This document shows, piece after piece, positions 1 to 5,980 of a DNA stretch of 6,039 nt. Position 1 is the first letter of the stretch. Every line of letters begins with the position of its first letter. The notes under the pieces were generated by a model, which was not told the origin of the DNA, made no database searches, and saw nothing but the letters and a program-made list of their open reading frames with translations. The translations under genes and the position numbers were made by a program. Source of the DNA: Lawsonibacter sp. (lineage in GTDB: Bacteria > Bacillota > Clostridia > Oscillospirales > Oscillospiraceae); contig JAHHSC010000082.1 in the NCBI GenBank assembly GCA_020025455.1, positions 1-6,039 of the forward strand, read 5' to 3'.

Positions 1-22
1 TCCAAGCAAGCTTTACAGAATT

Positions 23-66
23 TTGACACACCTCTGGTTTCCGATTTTACATCTGCTTGCTATACT
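23..66 (+). promoter_or_regulatory. possible promoter region of the small membrane-protein pair
   Basis: A perfect TTGACA (23-28) and a good TATACT (61-66) lie upstream of the first gene, but they are 32 bp apart and cannot form one sigma-A promoter. Either TTGACA pairs with a poor -10 (TTTACA, 46-51, spacer 17), or TATACT is used with a weak -35 near 38-43. The region is intergenic and AT-rich, as expected for a promoter, but which boxes are used is uncertain. Confidence 0.3.
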
Positions 67-87
67 CACAAAAGGGGGTTATATAAG

Positions 88-567
88 ATGAAGAAACGAC
101 GAATCATACAGGCGATTATCCTCATCGCTCTCTTAAGTGTTGGAACGGTTTTCTTTTTCCCGCGTTCTATGCTCCATTTTGACGAGCCTATCTCCGAAAT
201 AACGGTCATGCTTGTTCATATGGCCGAGGCGGGAAAAATCGAAGATACGACATACAACTATACACCAAACGACGCGGAATACAGCCTGATCCTTGACTGC
301 CTGCAAGACTATTCCTACCATTATTCCTATGGAACGATAAAGAGCCTTGTCACATACCATACGTCTCATTCGGTGGGTATGGAAGGGAATGATGCAGGAT
401 ATTGGATCTACATCTATCTCGATACGGCCACGGAACGCCATACCATGAACTGTGGCGGTACAGGCGAGATCATGATTGACGATTTTGTGTACCGTGTCGA
501 TTATGTTGGGAATCGCACACAGCTCGAGATGATGGAACGACTTCGCTCCATCGTAACGCCTGAATGA
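88..567 (+). CDS. membrane-anchored hypothetical protein, 159 aa
   Basis: I do not recognise the family. The protein starts with a basic cluster (KKRR, residues 2-5), followed by a single hydrophobic segment at about residues 6-24. There is no cysteine for a lipobox and no clear signal-peptidase site, so an N-terminal membrane anchor with an extracytoplasmic domain is the likely topology (inference). The remaining roughly 130 residues are soluble, mixed alpha/beta in appearance and rich in Tyr, with alternating hydrophobics (YWIYIYLD near 110-117, then IMIDDFVYRVDYV) suggesting beta strands. The ATG at 88 is supported by AAGGGGG at 72-78, nine bases upstream. The next gene starts 19 bases after the stop, so the two are probably co-transcribed. 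Base composition is AT-richer than the minus-strand genes. The reverse-strand ORF over the same stretch is a shadow. Confidence 0.75.
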   Translation: MKKRRIIQAIILIALLSVGTVFFFPRSMLHFDEPISEITVMLVHMAEAGKIEDTTYNYTPNDAEYSLILDCLQDYSYHYSYGTIKSLVTYHTSHSVGMEGNDAGYWIYIYLDTATERHTMNCGGTGEIMIDDFVYRVDYVGNRTQLEMMERLRSIVTPE

Positions 568-586
568 AGAACGCGTGGAGGGTACC

Positions 587-832
587 ATGACCAACTTCAC
601 AAAGAAGCGGCACCTTTTTCGCGCGATTGGCATCGTCAGCGGTTTTGTTCTCTTACTGTCGCTCCTGTTTTCTTGGCATTTCTTGGTGAACCTGATTTGC
701 GGCATCGTTTTAAGTGCCGATATTGTAATCATTGCCGTAACGAACCGATGCCCGTTCTGCCATAAGTCTTTGCGCCTTGCTCCCATAAAAGGCGAGGAAT
801 CCTGCCCTCATTGTGGGTGTAAGATCCATTAA
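587..832 (+). CDS. small membrane protein with C-terminal zinc ribbon, 81 aa
   Basis: The ATG at 587 is chosen over the in-frame GTG at 575 because GGAGGG (577-582) lies four bases before it, while the GTG overlaps that site. After a short basic N-terminus (residues 6-12) come two hydrophobic stretches, about 13-29 and 32-52, probably a membrane hairpin. The last 27 residues form a compact zinc-ribbon signature: CPFC at 55-58 and CPHC at 73-76, with an extra Cys at 78. Four cysteines in CxxC-x14-CxxC spacing would bind one Zn(II) and should face the cytoplasm if both hydrophobic stretches cross the membrane (inference). No specific function can be named; short membrane-plus-zinc-ribbon proteins are common and mostly uncharacterised in Firmicutes. 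It follows the preceding gene by 19 bases and ends about 50 bases before a strong terminator, so the two likely form a two-gene operon. Confidence 0.75.
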   Translation: MTNFTKKRHLFRAIGIVSGFVLLLSLLFSWHFLVNLICGIVLSADIVIIAVTNRCPFCHKSLRLAPIKGEESCPHCGCKIH

Positions 833-879
833 ACTTGCGTTTTTACGTTGTTAAAATACGATAGGCTCCGTAACGCCAA

Positions 880-915
880 AAAAAGCCCCGAAACCGTACG
901 GTTTCGGGGCTTTTT
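880..915. terminator. bidirectional intrinsic terminator between convergent genes
   Basis: The 36 bases are a perfect palindrome centred on 897/898. The GC-rich stem (GCCCCG with CGGGGC) is flanked by A5 on the left and T5 on the right, so both strands read as stem-loop plus U-tract. It lies between the stop of the plus-strand zinc-ribbon gene (832) and the stop of minus-strand glyQS (940), and would serve both. The 47 bases from 833 to 879 hold nothing else that I can identify. Confidence 0.95.
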
Positions 916-939
916 CCATATCATAACTAGGGGAGAGGC

Positions 940-2361
940 TTAGTAGGCCAGCTTCTCATCCAGCCATGCCTTCAGCTCGCTGATGGGCACACGGACCTGC
1001 TCCATGGTGTCGCGGTCACGGATGGTGACGGCGTTATCCGCGGGGGTCTTGTCGTCGCCCACCGTCTCGAAGTCCACGGTGATGCAGTAGGGGGTGCCGA
1101 TCTCGTCCTGACGGCGGTAACGCTTGCCGATGGAGCCGGCATCGTCGAAGTCCACCATGAAGTACTTGCTCAGCTCGGCCTGGATCTCGCGGCCCTTGTC
1201 GGACAGCTTCTTGCTCAGAGGCAGGATAGCGGCCTTGATGGGGGCCAGAGCGGGGTGGAAGTGCATGACCACACGCACGTCGTTCTTCTCGGCGTCCACG
1301 ACCTCCTCGTCATAGGCCTCGCACAGGAAGGCCAGCACCATACGGTCAGCACCCAGAGAGGGCTCCACCACATAGGGGATATAGTGCTTGTTCTCCTCCT
1401 GGTCGTAGTAGGTCATGTCCTTGCCGGAGGTGTTCTGGTGCTGGGTCAGGTCGTAGTCGGTACGGCTGGCCACGCCCCACAGCTCGCCCCAGCCGAAGGG
1501 GAACATGAACTCGAAGTCGGTGGTCGCCTTGGAGTAGAAGCACAGCTCCTCGGGATCGTGGTCACGCAGACGCAGATCCTCCTCGCGCATACCCAGATCC
1601 ATCAGCCAGTCGCGGCAGAAGGAGCGCCAGTACTGGAACCACTCGTCCTCGGTGCCGGGCTTGCAGAAGAACTCCAGCTCCATCTGCTCGAACTCACGGG
1701 TACGGAAGGTGAAGTTGCCGGGGGTGATCTCGTTGCGGAAGGACTTACCGATCTGGCACACGCCGAAGGGCAGCTTGCGGCGGGTGGTGCGCTGGACGTT
1801 GGGGAAGTTGACGAAGATGCCCTGGGCCGTCTCGGGGCGCAGGTACACGGTGTTGGTGGCGTTCTCAGTGACGCCCTGGAAGGTCTTGAACATCAGGTTG
1901 AACTGGCGAATGTCAGTCCAGTTGTGCTTGCCGCAGGTGGGGCAGGCGATGTTGTGCTCCTCCACAAAGTTCTTCATCTCCTCCTGGGAGAAGGCGTCGA
2001 TGGGCTTAGGCAGCTCAAAGCTGTTCTCCTGGGCCCAGTCCTCGATGACCTTGTCGGCACGGAAGCGCTCGTGGCACTCCTTGCAGTCCATCAGAGGATC
2101 GGAGAAGCCGCCCAGGTGGCCGGAGGCGACCCAGGTCTGGGGGTTCATCAGGATGGCGGCGTCCAGACCCACGTTGTAGGGGTTCTCCTGGACGAACTTC
2201 TTCCACCAGGCCTTCTTGACGTTGTTCTTCAGCTCCACACCCAGAGGGCCGTAGTCCCAGGTGTTGGCCAGGCCGCCGTAGATCTCGCTGCCGGCAAAGA
2301 CAAAGCCGCGGCCCTTACAGAGGGCAACGATCTTTTCCATGGTTTTTTCGGTGTTCTTCAT
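940..2361 (-). CDS. glyQS: glycine--tRNA ligase, single-chain (homodimeric) type, 473 aa
   Basis: This class II aminoacyl-tRNA synthetase charges tRNA-Gly with glycine in the cytoplasm. The sequence shows the catalytic core from the N-terminus (SEIYGGLANTWDYGPLG, about 25-41), RPETAQGIF at 175-183, motif 2 FRNE at 208-211, motif 3 GADR at 337-340, and an HGTP-type anticodon-binding domain from about residue 364 to the end. Two CxxC pairs (Cys93/96 and Cys140/143) in the insertion could bind zinc; that is inference. The length is normal for the single-chain bacterial/eukaryotic-like enzyme, as opposed to the separate alpha and beta chains. The reading frame stays open for 101 codons upstream, but the ATG at 2361 is the start: AAGGAG (minus strand, 2370-2375) lies eight bases before it, homology begins just after it, and the upstream frame runs through the T-box leader. 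Expression is controlled by that leader and ends at the palindrome at 880-915. Confidence 0.97.
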   Translation of the reverse strand: MKNTEKTMEKIVALCKGRGFVFAGSEIYGGLANTWDYGPLGVELKNNVKKAWWKKFVQENPYNVGLDAAILMNPQTWVASGHLGGFSDPLMDCKECHERFRADKVIEDWAQENSFELPKPIDAFSQEEMKNFVEEHNIACPTCGKHNWTDIRQFNLMFKTFQGVTENATNTVYLRPETAQGIFVNFPNVQRTTRRKLPFGVCQIGKSFRNEITPGNFTFRTREFEQMELEFFCKPGTEDEWFQYWRSFCRDWLMDLGMREEDLRLRDHDPEELCFYSKATTDFEFMFPFGWGELWGVASRTDYDLTQHQNTSGKDMTYYDQEENKHYIPYVVEPSLGADRMVLAFLCEAYDEEVVDAEKNDVRVVMHFHPALAPIKAAILPLSKKLSDKGREIQAELSKYFMVDFDDAGSIGKRYRRQDEIGTPYCITVDFETVGDDKTPADNAVTIRDRDTMEQVRVPISELKAWLDEKLAY

Positions 2362-2451
2362 GTTGATTGCTCCTTTTCCAAGTTTTTGTTTGGCTCGGGA
2401 CGCAAAAGACAGCGCTTCCTGACATTGGCAAGAGAGGGCCGTGAGGGATTT

Positions 2452-2544
2452 TGTGTCGGACACAGGCGCGGCTGCGCCGAAATCCTTGGTGGATTTCAAG
2501 CAGTCGCAACGCATGGCCGGCGCAAAAGCGCCGCGGCACTCCGC
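2452..2544. repeat. cluster of five short hairpins in the glyQS leader spacer (possible intergenic repeat element)
   Basis: The stretch between the T-box terminator and the glyQS ribosome binding site (about 2376-2565) has no gene. Its centre holds back-to-back inverted repeats: TGTGT/ACACA (2452-2464), GGCGC/GCGCC with a 4-nt loop (2465-2478), GAAATCC/GGATTTC with a 5-nt loop (2479-2497), CGGCGC/GCGCCG with an AAAA loop (2518-2533), and overlapping the last, GCGG/CCGC (2533-2544). The first three abut with no spacing. None is followed by a U-tract, so they are not obvious terminators. The dense arrangement resembles mobile intergenic repeats of the REP/MITE kind, but copy number cannot be judged from one window. 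It would be transcribed in the 5' untranslated region of glyQS and might affect its stability or translation (inference). Confidence 0.5.
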
Positions 2545-2572
2545 AGACAATCGCAGGGAGGGCTGTCTAAAA

Positions 2573-2607
2573 ATAAACGCCCTGAGCCTACTGCTAGGCT
2601 CAGGGCG
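2573..2607 (-). terminator. T-box-controlled terminator of the glyQS leader
   Basis: On the minus strand a perfect 13-bp stem (2607-2595 with 2590-2578) closes a 4-nt loop and is followed by the U-rich run TTTATTTTT. The 5' arm contains CCTGA (2604-2600), which can instead pair with TCAGG (2641-2637) flanking the T-box bulge. Terminator and antiterminator are therefore mutually exclusive, as expected for attenuation by tRNA charging. Confidence 0.93.
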
Positions 2608-2816
2608 AACAAAACTTCCGTTTGTCCGTGGTTCCACCTGAATTCGCGTATGGCTTACGCGCACTCTGTCCCGGTAACGGCGGGCGGTCCGTCAGCACAT
2701 TTCCGTGCTGCCGCTCCAGGGGGCCTTCCCACCAAGCCGTCGGAGGACTTTCACCAGCCGTCCTCTCTCTGAAATCCGGGCCATGGGGTACTGTTCCCTG
2801 TCATCGCGTTTTAATA
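2574..2816 (-). promoter_or_regulatory. glycine T-box riboswitch (tRNA-Gly-sensing leader of glyQS)
   Basis: The leader senses uncharged tRNA-Gly and lets transcription continue into glyQS when charging is low. Read on the minus strand, Stem I has a basal helix CAGGG (2800-2796) with CCCTG (2721-2717), and a specifier loop with the AGTA turn (2792-2789) opposite GAA-GGC (2728-2723). GGC is a glycine codon. The distal arm is GAGGAC/GTCCTC, with the family-typical AGAGAG before it and GGTGAAAG in and after its loop. A helix CAGCAC/GTGCTG (2710-2693), the conserved CCGTTA, and Stem III CGCGTA/TACGCG (2661-2645) follow. The T-box AGGTGGAACCACGGA is at 2639-2625. Its UGGA can pair with UCCA, the acceptor end of a tRNA with discriminator U, as in bacterial tRNA-Gly. 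The terminator at 2607-2578 completes the switch. The 5' end is estimated from the promoter. Confidence 0.95.
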
Positions 2817-2822
2817 TAATGG

Positions 2823-2851
2823 ATTCTATTACAAATAGCTGGGAATGTCAA
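2823..2851 (-). promoter_or_regulatory. sigma-A-type promoter of the glyQS T-box leader
   Basis: On the minus strand the -35 box is a perfect TTGACA (2851-2846) and the -10 box is TAGAAT (2828-2823, five of six consensus bases), with a 17-bp spacer. Transcription would start near 2816, just before Stem I of the T-box. The -35 box is only 13 bases past the stop codon of the upstream VWA gene. Confidence 0.88.
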
Positions 2852-2864
2852 GGAGAAGCGGCCT

Positions 2865-4061
2865 TTATCGGCTGAGCAGCTTCTTCATGGACTCCTCCAG
2901 CCCCTCCACGGTGAGGGGGAACATGGGGAACACCCGGGAAATCTCGTCGTAGGTCTGGCACCACCACTGACCCCAGTTGGGCCGATGGCTGGGGTTGAGC
3001 CACACGGTATTTTTATACTTCCCCTTAAACCGCAGCAGCCAGTCCATGCCGCACTTGGGCCCGTCCTCCTGGCCGCCGCCGTAATAGCCGCCCCGCAGCT
3101 CGTAGGGGGCCATCTGGGCATCGCCCACGAAAATGACCTTGTACTCCGCGGACAGATTATCCAGCACCCACTGGGTAGGCACGGAGTTTGCCGAGCGCAG
3201 GTAGGGGTCCCGGTAGAGCCGCCCATAGACGCAGTTGTGGAAGTAAAAAACCTGCAAGTCCTTGAAGTGGCCCGACTTGCTCACCGCCTGAAAGAGGGCA
3301 GAGCACATCTGGGCGTAGTAGTCCATGGACCCGCCGGAGTCCATGAGCAGCAGCACCTTCACCGTGTTCTCACGGGGGCGCTTATACCGCACCTTCAAAA
3401 GGCCGCCGTGGTTGGCGGTATCTTGAATGGTGTTGTCCACGTCAAACTCGGTAGGCGGGAGGTCCACCAGACCGGAATACTGCCGCAGACGGCGCAGGGC
3501 CACCTGGAACTGGCGGGTATCCAGGGTATTGTCCCGCCGGAAATCCCGGTATTTCCGCTCGCCCGCCACCCGGAAGGCCCGGTGGTGCATACTCTCACCG
3601 CCCACCCGGATGCCGTTGGGGGAGTTGCCGCTGTTGCCGAAGGTGGACATCCCGTGGGTCCCCACCCAGTAGCTGCCGCCGTTGTGCTCCTCGGTCTGCT
3701 CCTGCATACGCTCCCGGAGCATTTTTTCAATGTCCTCCTCGGAGAAGCCCAGGTTTTTCAGGGCCTGCTCCTCGTCCCAGGCGGCGTAGTCGGTGAGCAC
3801 ATCGGGCCGGTCTAACCAGTCCAGCAGCTCCTGACTGACCTCCTGCTGGAAGGGCACATCCTTAAAATACGCCAGGAAGGTCCGGTCGAAATTGTCGAAA
3901 TCGGCCTCGCTCTTCACCAGCAGACAGCGGCACAGCTCGTAAAACCCCGAAAAGCTGGAGCCGTGCAGCCCCTTTTTCAGCCCCTCCATCAAGGTCATCC
4001 ACTCGGTGAGGGACACGTTCAGCCCGTTTTTCCGGAGCAGATACAAAAAATCTACGAACAT
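2865..4061 (-). CDS. VWA (CoxE-like, COG3825-type) protein, partner of MoxR ATPase, 398 aa
   Basis: This is a soluble protein with a C-terminal von Willebrand factor A domain, of the kind encoded beside MoxR ATPases. The N-terminal about 125 residues are the helical region typical of the family (start FVDFLYLLRKNGLNVSLTEW, then LVKSEADFDNFDRTF at 48-62). A Gly/Ser-rich linker with SPNGIRVGG (147-155) follows, then KYRDFR (170-175). The VWA domain begins near residue 233; its metal site reads DSGGSM (241-246), so the middle Ser of canonical DxSxS is Gly, and VGDAQM (312-317) gives the distal Asp314. FYFHNCVY (272-279) and PLTVEGLEESM (382-392) are further family signatures. The ATG at 4061 has AAGGA five bases upstream (4071-4067). 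It starts 18 bases after the MoxR stop, so the two are co-transcribed. The molecular target of this subfamily is unknown to me; related pairs help insert metals or mature enzymes, as CoxD/CoxE do. No terminator is visible after the stop. Confidence 0.9.
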   Translation of the reverse strand: MFVDFLYLLRKNGLNVSLTEWMTLMEGLKKGLHGSSFSGFYELCRCLLVKSEADFDNFDRTFLAYFKDVPFQQEVSQELLDWLDRPDVLTDYAAWDEEQALKNLGFSEEDIEKMLRERMQEQTEEHNGGSYWVGTHGMSTFGNSGNSPNGIRVGGESMHHRAFRVAGERKYRDFRRDNTLDTRQFQVALRRLRQYSGLVDLPPTEFDVDNTIQDTANHGGLLKVRYKRPRENTVKVLLLMDSGGSMDYYAQMCSALFQAVSKSGHFKDLQVFYFHNCVYGRLYRDPYLRSANSVPTQWVLDNLSAEYKVIFVGDAQMAPYELRGGYYGGGQEDGPKCGMDWLLRFKGKYKNTVWLNPSHRPNWGQWWCQTYDEISRVFPMFPLTVEGLEESMKKLLSR

Positions 4062-4079
4062 ATGGGTCCTTCCCCCAGC

Positions 4080-4889
4080 TCAGCGCCAGGTCCGGCGCAG
4101 GGCATCCATGTCCTCGTTCTTCTTCAGCAGCACGCCCAGGTAGGGGACCTCCTTCACCACCCGGTCGGGGCTGACGCCCCCGTGCTGGAGGGCCAAGATC
4201 CAGTCCACGATCTCGCTGGTGGAGGGCTTCTTCTTGATCTGGGGCATGGACCGGATCTTATAGAAGGCGGTGAGCACCTGGTCCAGCAGCGCCTCGTCCA
4301 GCTGGGGGAAGTGGACCCGGACGATGTCGGCCATCAGCTCCCGGTCCGGGAAGTCGATGTAGTGGAACACGCACCGGCGCAGGAAGGCATCGGGCAGCTC
4401 CTTCTCGGCGTTGGAGGTGATGATGACCACGGGGCGGTGCTTGGCCTTGACGGTGCGGCCCGTCTCCGGGATGTGGAACTCCATCCGGTCCAGCTCCCAC
4501 AAAAGGTCGTTGGGGAACTCCAAATCGGCCTTGTCGATCTCGTCAATGAGGAGGATGACCTGCTCGTCGTCGGTGAAGGCCTCGCCCAGCTTGCCCAGCT
4601 TCACATACTTCTCCACGTCGTCCACGTTCTGTCCGCCGAACTGGCTATCGTAGAGGCGCTGCACCACGTCGTAGACGTAGAGGCCGTCCTGGGCCTTGGT
4701 GGTGGACTTGATGTTCCAGATGATGAGCTTCTTCCCCAGCGCAGCGGAGATGGCCTCGGCCAGCATGGTCTTGCCGGTGCCCGGCTCGCCCTTGATGAGC
4801 AGGGGCTTCTGGAGCACCATGGCGATGTTCACCGCCCGCAGCAGGTCCTCCGAGGCCACATACTGTTGGGTCCCTTTAAATTCCTTCAT
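4080..4889 (-). CDS. MoxR-family AAA+ ATPase, 269 aa
   Basis: This is a cytoplasmic ATP-driven remodelling enzyme, expected to work as a ring with the VWA protein encoded next. Visible motifs are Walker A GEPGTGKT (34-41), Walker B VILLIDEID (111-119, catalytic Asp116/Glu117), sensor 1 in IITSNAEKELPDAFLRR (156-172, Asn160) with candidate arginine-finger residues Arg171/172, and a short C-terminal lid domain. The N-terminus FKGTQQYVASEDL is typical of MoxR proteins paired with COG3825-type VWA proteins. The frame is open to an ATG at 4958, but that codon lies in the -35 box of the promoter. The ATG at 4889 has GGGAGG nine bases upstream (4904-4899) and begins where family similarity begins. 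Length is slightly short but complete for this subfamily. Which protein it acts on cannot be told from this window. Confidence 0.93.
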   Translation of the reverse strand: MKEFKGTQQYVASEDLLRAVNIAMVLQKPLLIKGEPGTGKTMLAEAISAALGKKLIIWNIKSTTKAQDGLYVYDVVQRLYDSQFGGQNVDDVEKYVKLGKLGEAFTDDEQVILLIDEIDKADLEFPNDLLWELDRMEFHIPETGRTVKAKHRPVVIITSNAEKELPDAFLRRCVFHYIDFPDRELMADIVRVHFPQLDEALLDQVLTAFYKIRSMPQIKKKPSTSEIVDWILALQHGGVSPDRVVKEVPYLGVLLKKNEDMDALRRTWR

Positions 4890-4929
4890 CGTTCCATTCC
4901 TCCCGTTATCGGCTCGTTTTGTTGTAGTG

Positions 4930-4958
4930 ATTTTATCGGGTTTTCGGGAAAATTGCAA
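4930..4958 (-). promoter_or_regulatory. sigma-A-type promoter of the moxR-VWA operon
   Basis: On the minus strand TTGCAA (4958-4953) and TAAAAT (4935-4930) are separated by 17 bp, each one base from consensus. Transcription would start near 4923, giving a leader of about 34 bases before the ATG at 4889. This supports the shorter start of the ATPase. Confidence 0.82.
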
Positions 4959-5003
4959 GAGGGGAGAAGCCCGGTTTTTCCTGCGTGTCCTTCCAGAAAC
5001 AGG

Positions 5004-5032
5004 AAAAGAGGACTGGTTTTCCAGTCCTCTTT
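5004..5032 (-). terminator. intrinsic terminator after rnhA
   Basis: A perfect 12-bp stem (5032-5021 with 5016-5005) with a 4-nt loop lies four bases beyond the rnhA stop codon on the minus strand. The 3' arm ends in T-rich sequence (CTCTTTT). It closes the SHOCT-rnhA transcription unit before the moxR promoter. The U-tract is short, so some read-through is possible. Confidence 0.85.
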
Positions 5033-5035
5033 GTA

Positions 5036-5476
5036 TTATTTGCGGAATTTTTGACTCTCTGTAACGGCCAATTCGTCGCAGCGGTTGTTAAACTCGTTCT
5101 CTGCGTGGCCCTTGACCCAGTGGAGGTTCACCTGATGGACCTCGGTAAGGTCCAGCAGCCTTCCCCACAGGTCGGGGTTGAGGGCGGGCTTTTTGTCCGA
5201 CTTGACCCAGCCTCTGGCCCGCCAGCCCTTGGCCCAGCCCTTGTCCAGGCCGTCGATGACGTACTTGGAATCGGAGTACAGCTCCACCACGCACGGCTCT
5301 TTTAAGGCCGCCAGGGCCGTGATGACCCCGGTGAGCTCCATGCGGTTGTTGGTGGTCTGGGCCTCGCCGCCGGAGAGCTCCTTCTTGTGGGGGCCGTACA
5401 TGAGGATGGCGCCCCAGCCGCCGGGGCCGGGGTTGCCGCTGCACGCGCCGTCGGTGTAGATGGTGACAGTTTTCAT
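5036..5476 (-). CDS. rnhA: ribonuclease HI, 146 aa
   Basis: The enzyme degrades the RNA strand of RNA-DNA hybrids in the cytoplasm, removing primers and R-loops. The fold begins with TIYTDGACSGNPGPGGWG (5-22). The catalytic residues are all present: Asp9, Glu47 (in NNRMEL), Asp69 (in YSDSKYV) and Asp134 (in NRCDELA), with the conserved His124 of the VKGHAENEFNN loop. Length matches the E. coli type. The basic handle region with alternating Trp and Lys (KGWAKGWRARGWVKSDKK, 79-96) is also present, and there is no extra N-terminal hybrid-binding domain. The ATG at 5476 is chosen because GAGGAG (5487-5482) lies five bases upstream; the frame is open nine codons further but without such support. 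It follows the SHOCT-domain gene by 23 bases, so it is probably co-transcribed with it. It ends at a terminator, with no functional link to SHOCT evident. Confidence 0.97.
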   Translation of the reverse strand: MKTVTIYTDGACSGNPGPGGWGAILMYGPHKKELSGGEAQTTNNRMELTGVITALAALKEPCVVELYSDSKYVIDGLDKGWAKGWRARGWVKSDKKPALNPDLWGRLLDLTEVHQVNLHWVKGHAENEFNNRCDELAVTESQKFRK

Positions 5477-5499
5477 GGTTGCTCCTCGGTCGGTAAGAC

Positions 5500-5958
5500 T
5501 CACCGCTCGTTGGCGGTCTCACGGATGATCTGGCTCTTCTTCGCCTTGTACTCTTCCTCGCTGTAGAGGCCGGCCTCTTTCAGCGTCTCCAGCTGCTCCA
5601 GCCGCTTGGCCCGGCAGTGGTCGGTAAGGCCGCCGTGGATGTGGGCGGGGGCGGCCCGGCCGGGATCGGCGGTAGACCGCTTTTTGGCCGAACGCTCCGG
5701 CCGGTAACCCGGGTCAGCCCGGTGCTGGTCTGCTCGGTCATGGTTGGAGCTTGGCAGGTTGCCCTTGCCGATGAAAACGCCGTTCTTTCCAAGCTTTACA
5801 ATCAGCATCACCACGGCGGCAATGGCCGCCAGCAGAAAACCGATGGGGCCGCTGATAACAAAGAGGAAGAACCCGATCAGGGCCCAGGGGAGACCGCTCT
5901 TCTTCTCGTCTTTTTTGGGGTTTGAATGGGGTTTGAGAGGGGAGTTCAACTGTGCCAT
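5500..5958 (-). CDS. membrane protein with C-terminal SHOCT domain, 152 aa
   Basis: The function is unknown. After a basic, Pro/Lys-rich N-terminus (1-21) comes a strongly hydrophobic region (about 23-56), best read as a two-helix membrane hairpin with a Ser-Gly-Pro turn at 36-38. A polar, Arg-rich and probably disordered linker (about 58-117) follows. The last 35 residues (KRLEQLETLKEAGLYSEEEY, 118-137, and onward) match the SHOCT pattern: a helix of the L-x-x-L-x-x-L type, a Gly turn, then an EEEY(K)AKK helix. SHOCT is a short C-terminal domain found on many membrane proteins and thought to mediate oligomerisation. The ATG at 5958 is supported by AAGGAG eight bases upstream (5972-5967), although the frame is open 20 codons further. 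The gene lies 22 bases after the stop of another SHOCT-type gene and 23 bases before rnhA. Confidence 0.83.
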   Translation of the reverse strand: MAQLNSPLKPHSNPKKDEKKSGLPWALIGFFLFVISGPIGFLLAAIAAVVMLIVKLGKNGVFIGKGNLPSSNHDRADQHRADPGYRPERSAKKRSTADPGRAAPAHIHGGLTDHCRAKRLEQLETLKEAGLYSEEEYKAKKSQIIRETANER

Positions 5959-5980
5959 CGTAACGTCTCCTTTCTGCCGC

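Noticed and set aside
23..66. TTGACA at 23-28 with TATACT at 61-66 as one promoter
   Set aside because: The 32-bp spacing is incompatible with a single sigma-A promoter; it is kept only as a low-confidence promoter region.
133..786. A 217-codon minus-strand frame across the two small plus-strand genes
   Set aside because: It spans both genes and their junction, has no ribosome binding site that I can see, and the plus-strand frames have proper start sites, membrane segments and a zinc ribbon.
2452..2544. CRISPR repeats or a second attenuator in the glyQS spacer
   Set aside because: The hairpins are different from one another, with no regular repeat-spacer pattern, and none is followed by a U-tract.
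2362..2664. A 101-codon N-terminal extension of GlyQS
   Set aside because: The open frame runs through the T-box terminator and leader, has no matching domain, and the ATG at 2361 has a strong ribosome binding site.
1255..2772. A 505-codon open frame on the plus strand opposite glyQS and its leader
   Set aside because: It lies antisense to a certain gene and a T-box. Its composition (long runs of Leu, Val, Gly, His) is what the reverse strand of a GC-rich gene gives, and no family features appear.
2985..3815. A 276-codon plus-strand frame opposite the VWA gene, and a similar 363-codon one at 3963-5054
   Set aside because: Both are antisense shadows of GC-rich genes with low-complexity His/Leu/Val/Gly composition. 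The second runs through the moxR promoter and into the rnhA terminator.
4890..4958. A 23-codon longer start for the MoxR ATPase
   Set aside because: The upstream ATG overlaps the -35 box of the promoter, so it would not be in the transcript. The ATG at 4889 has a good ribosome binding site.
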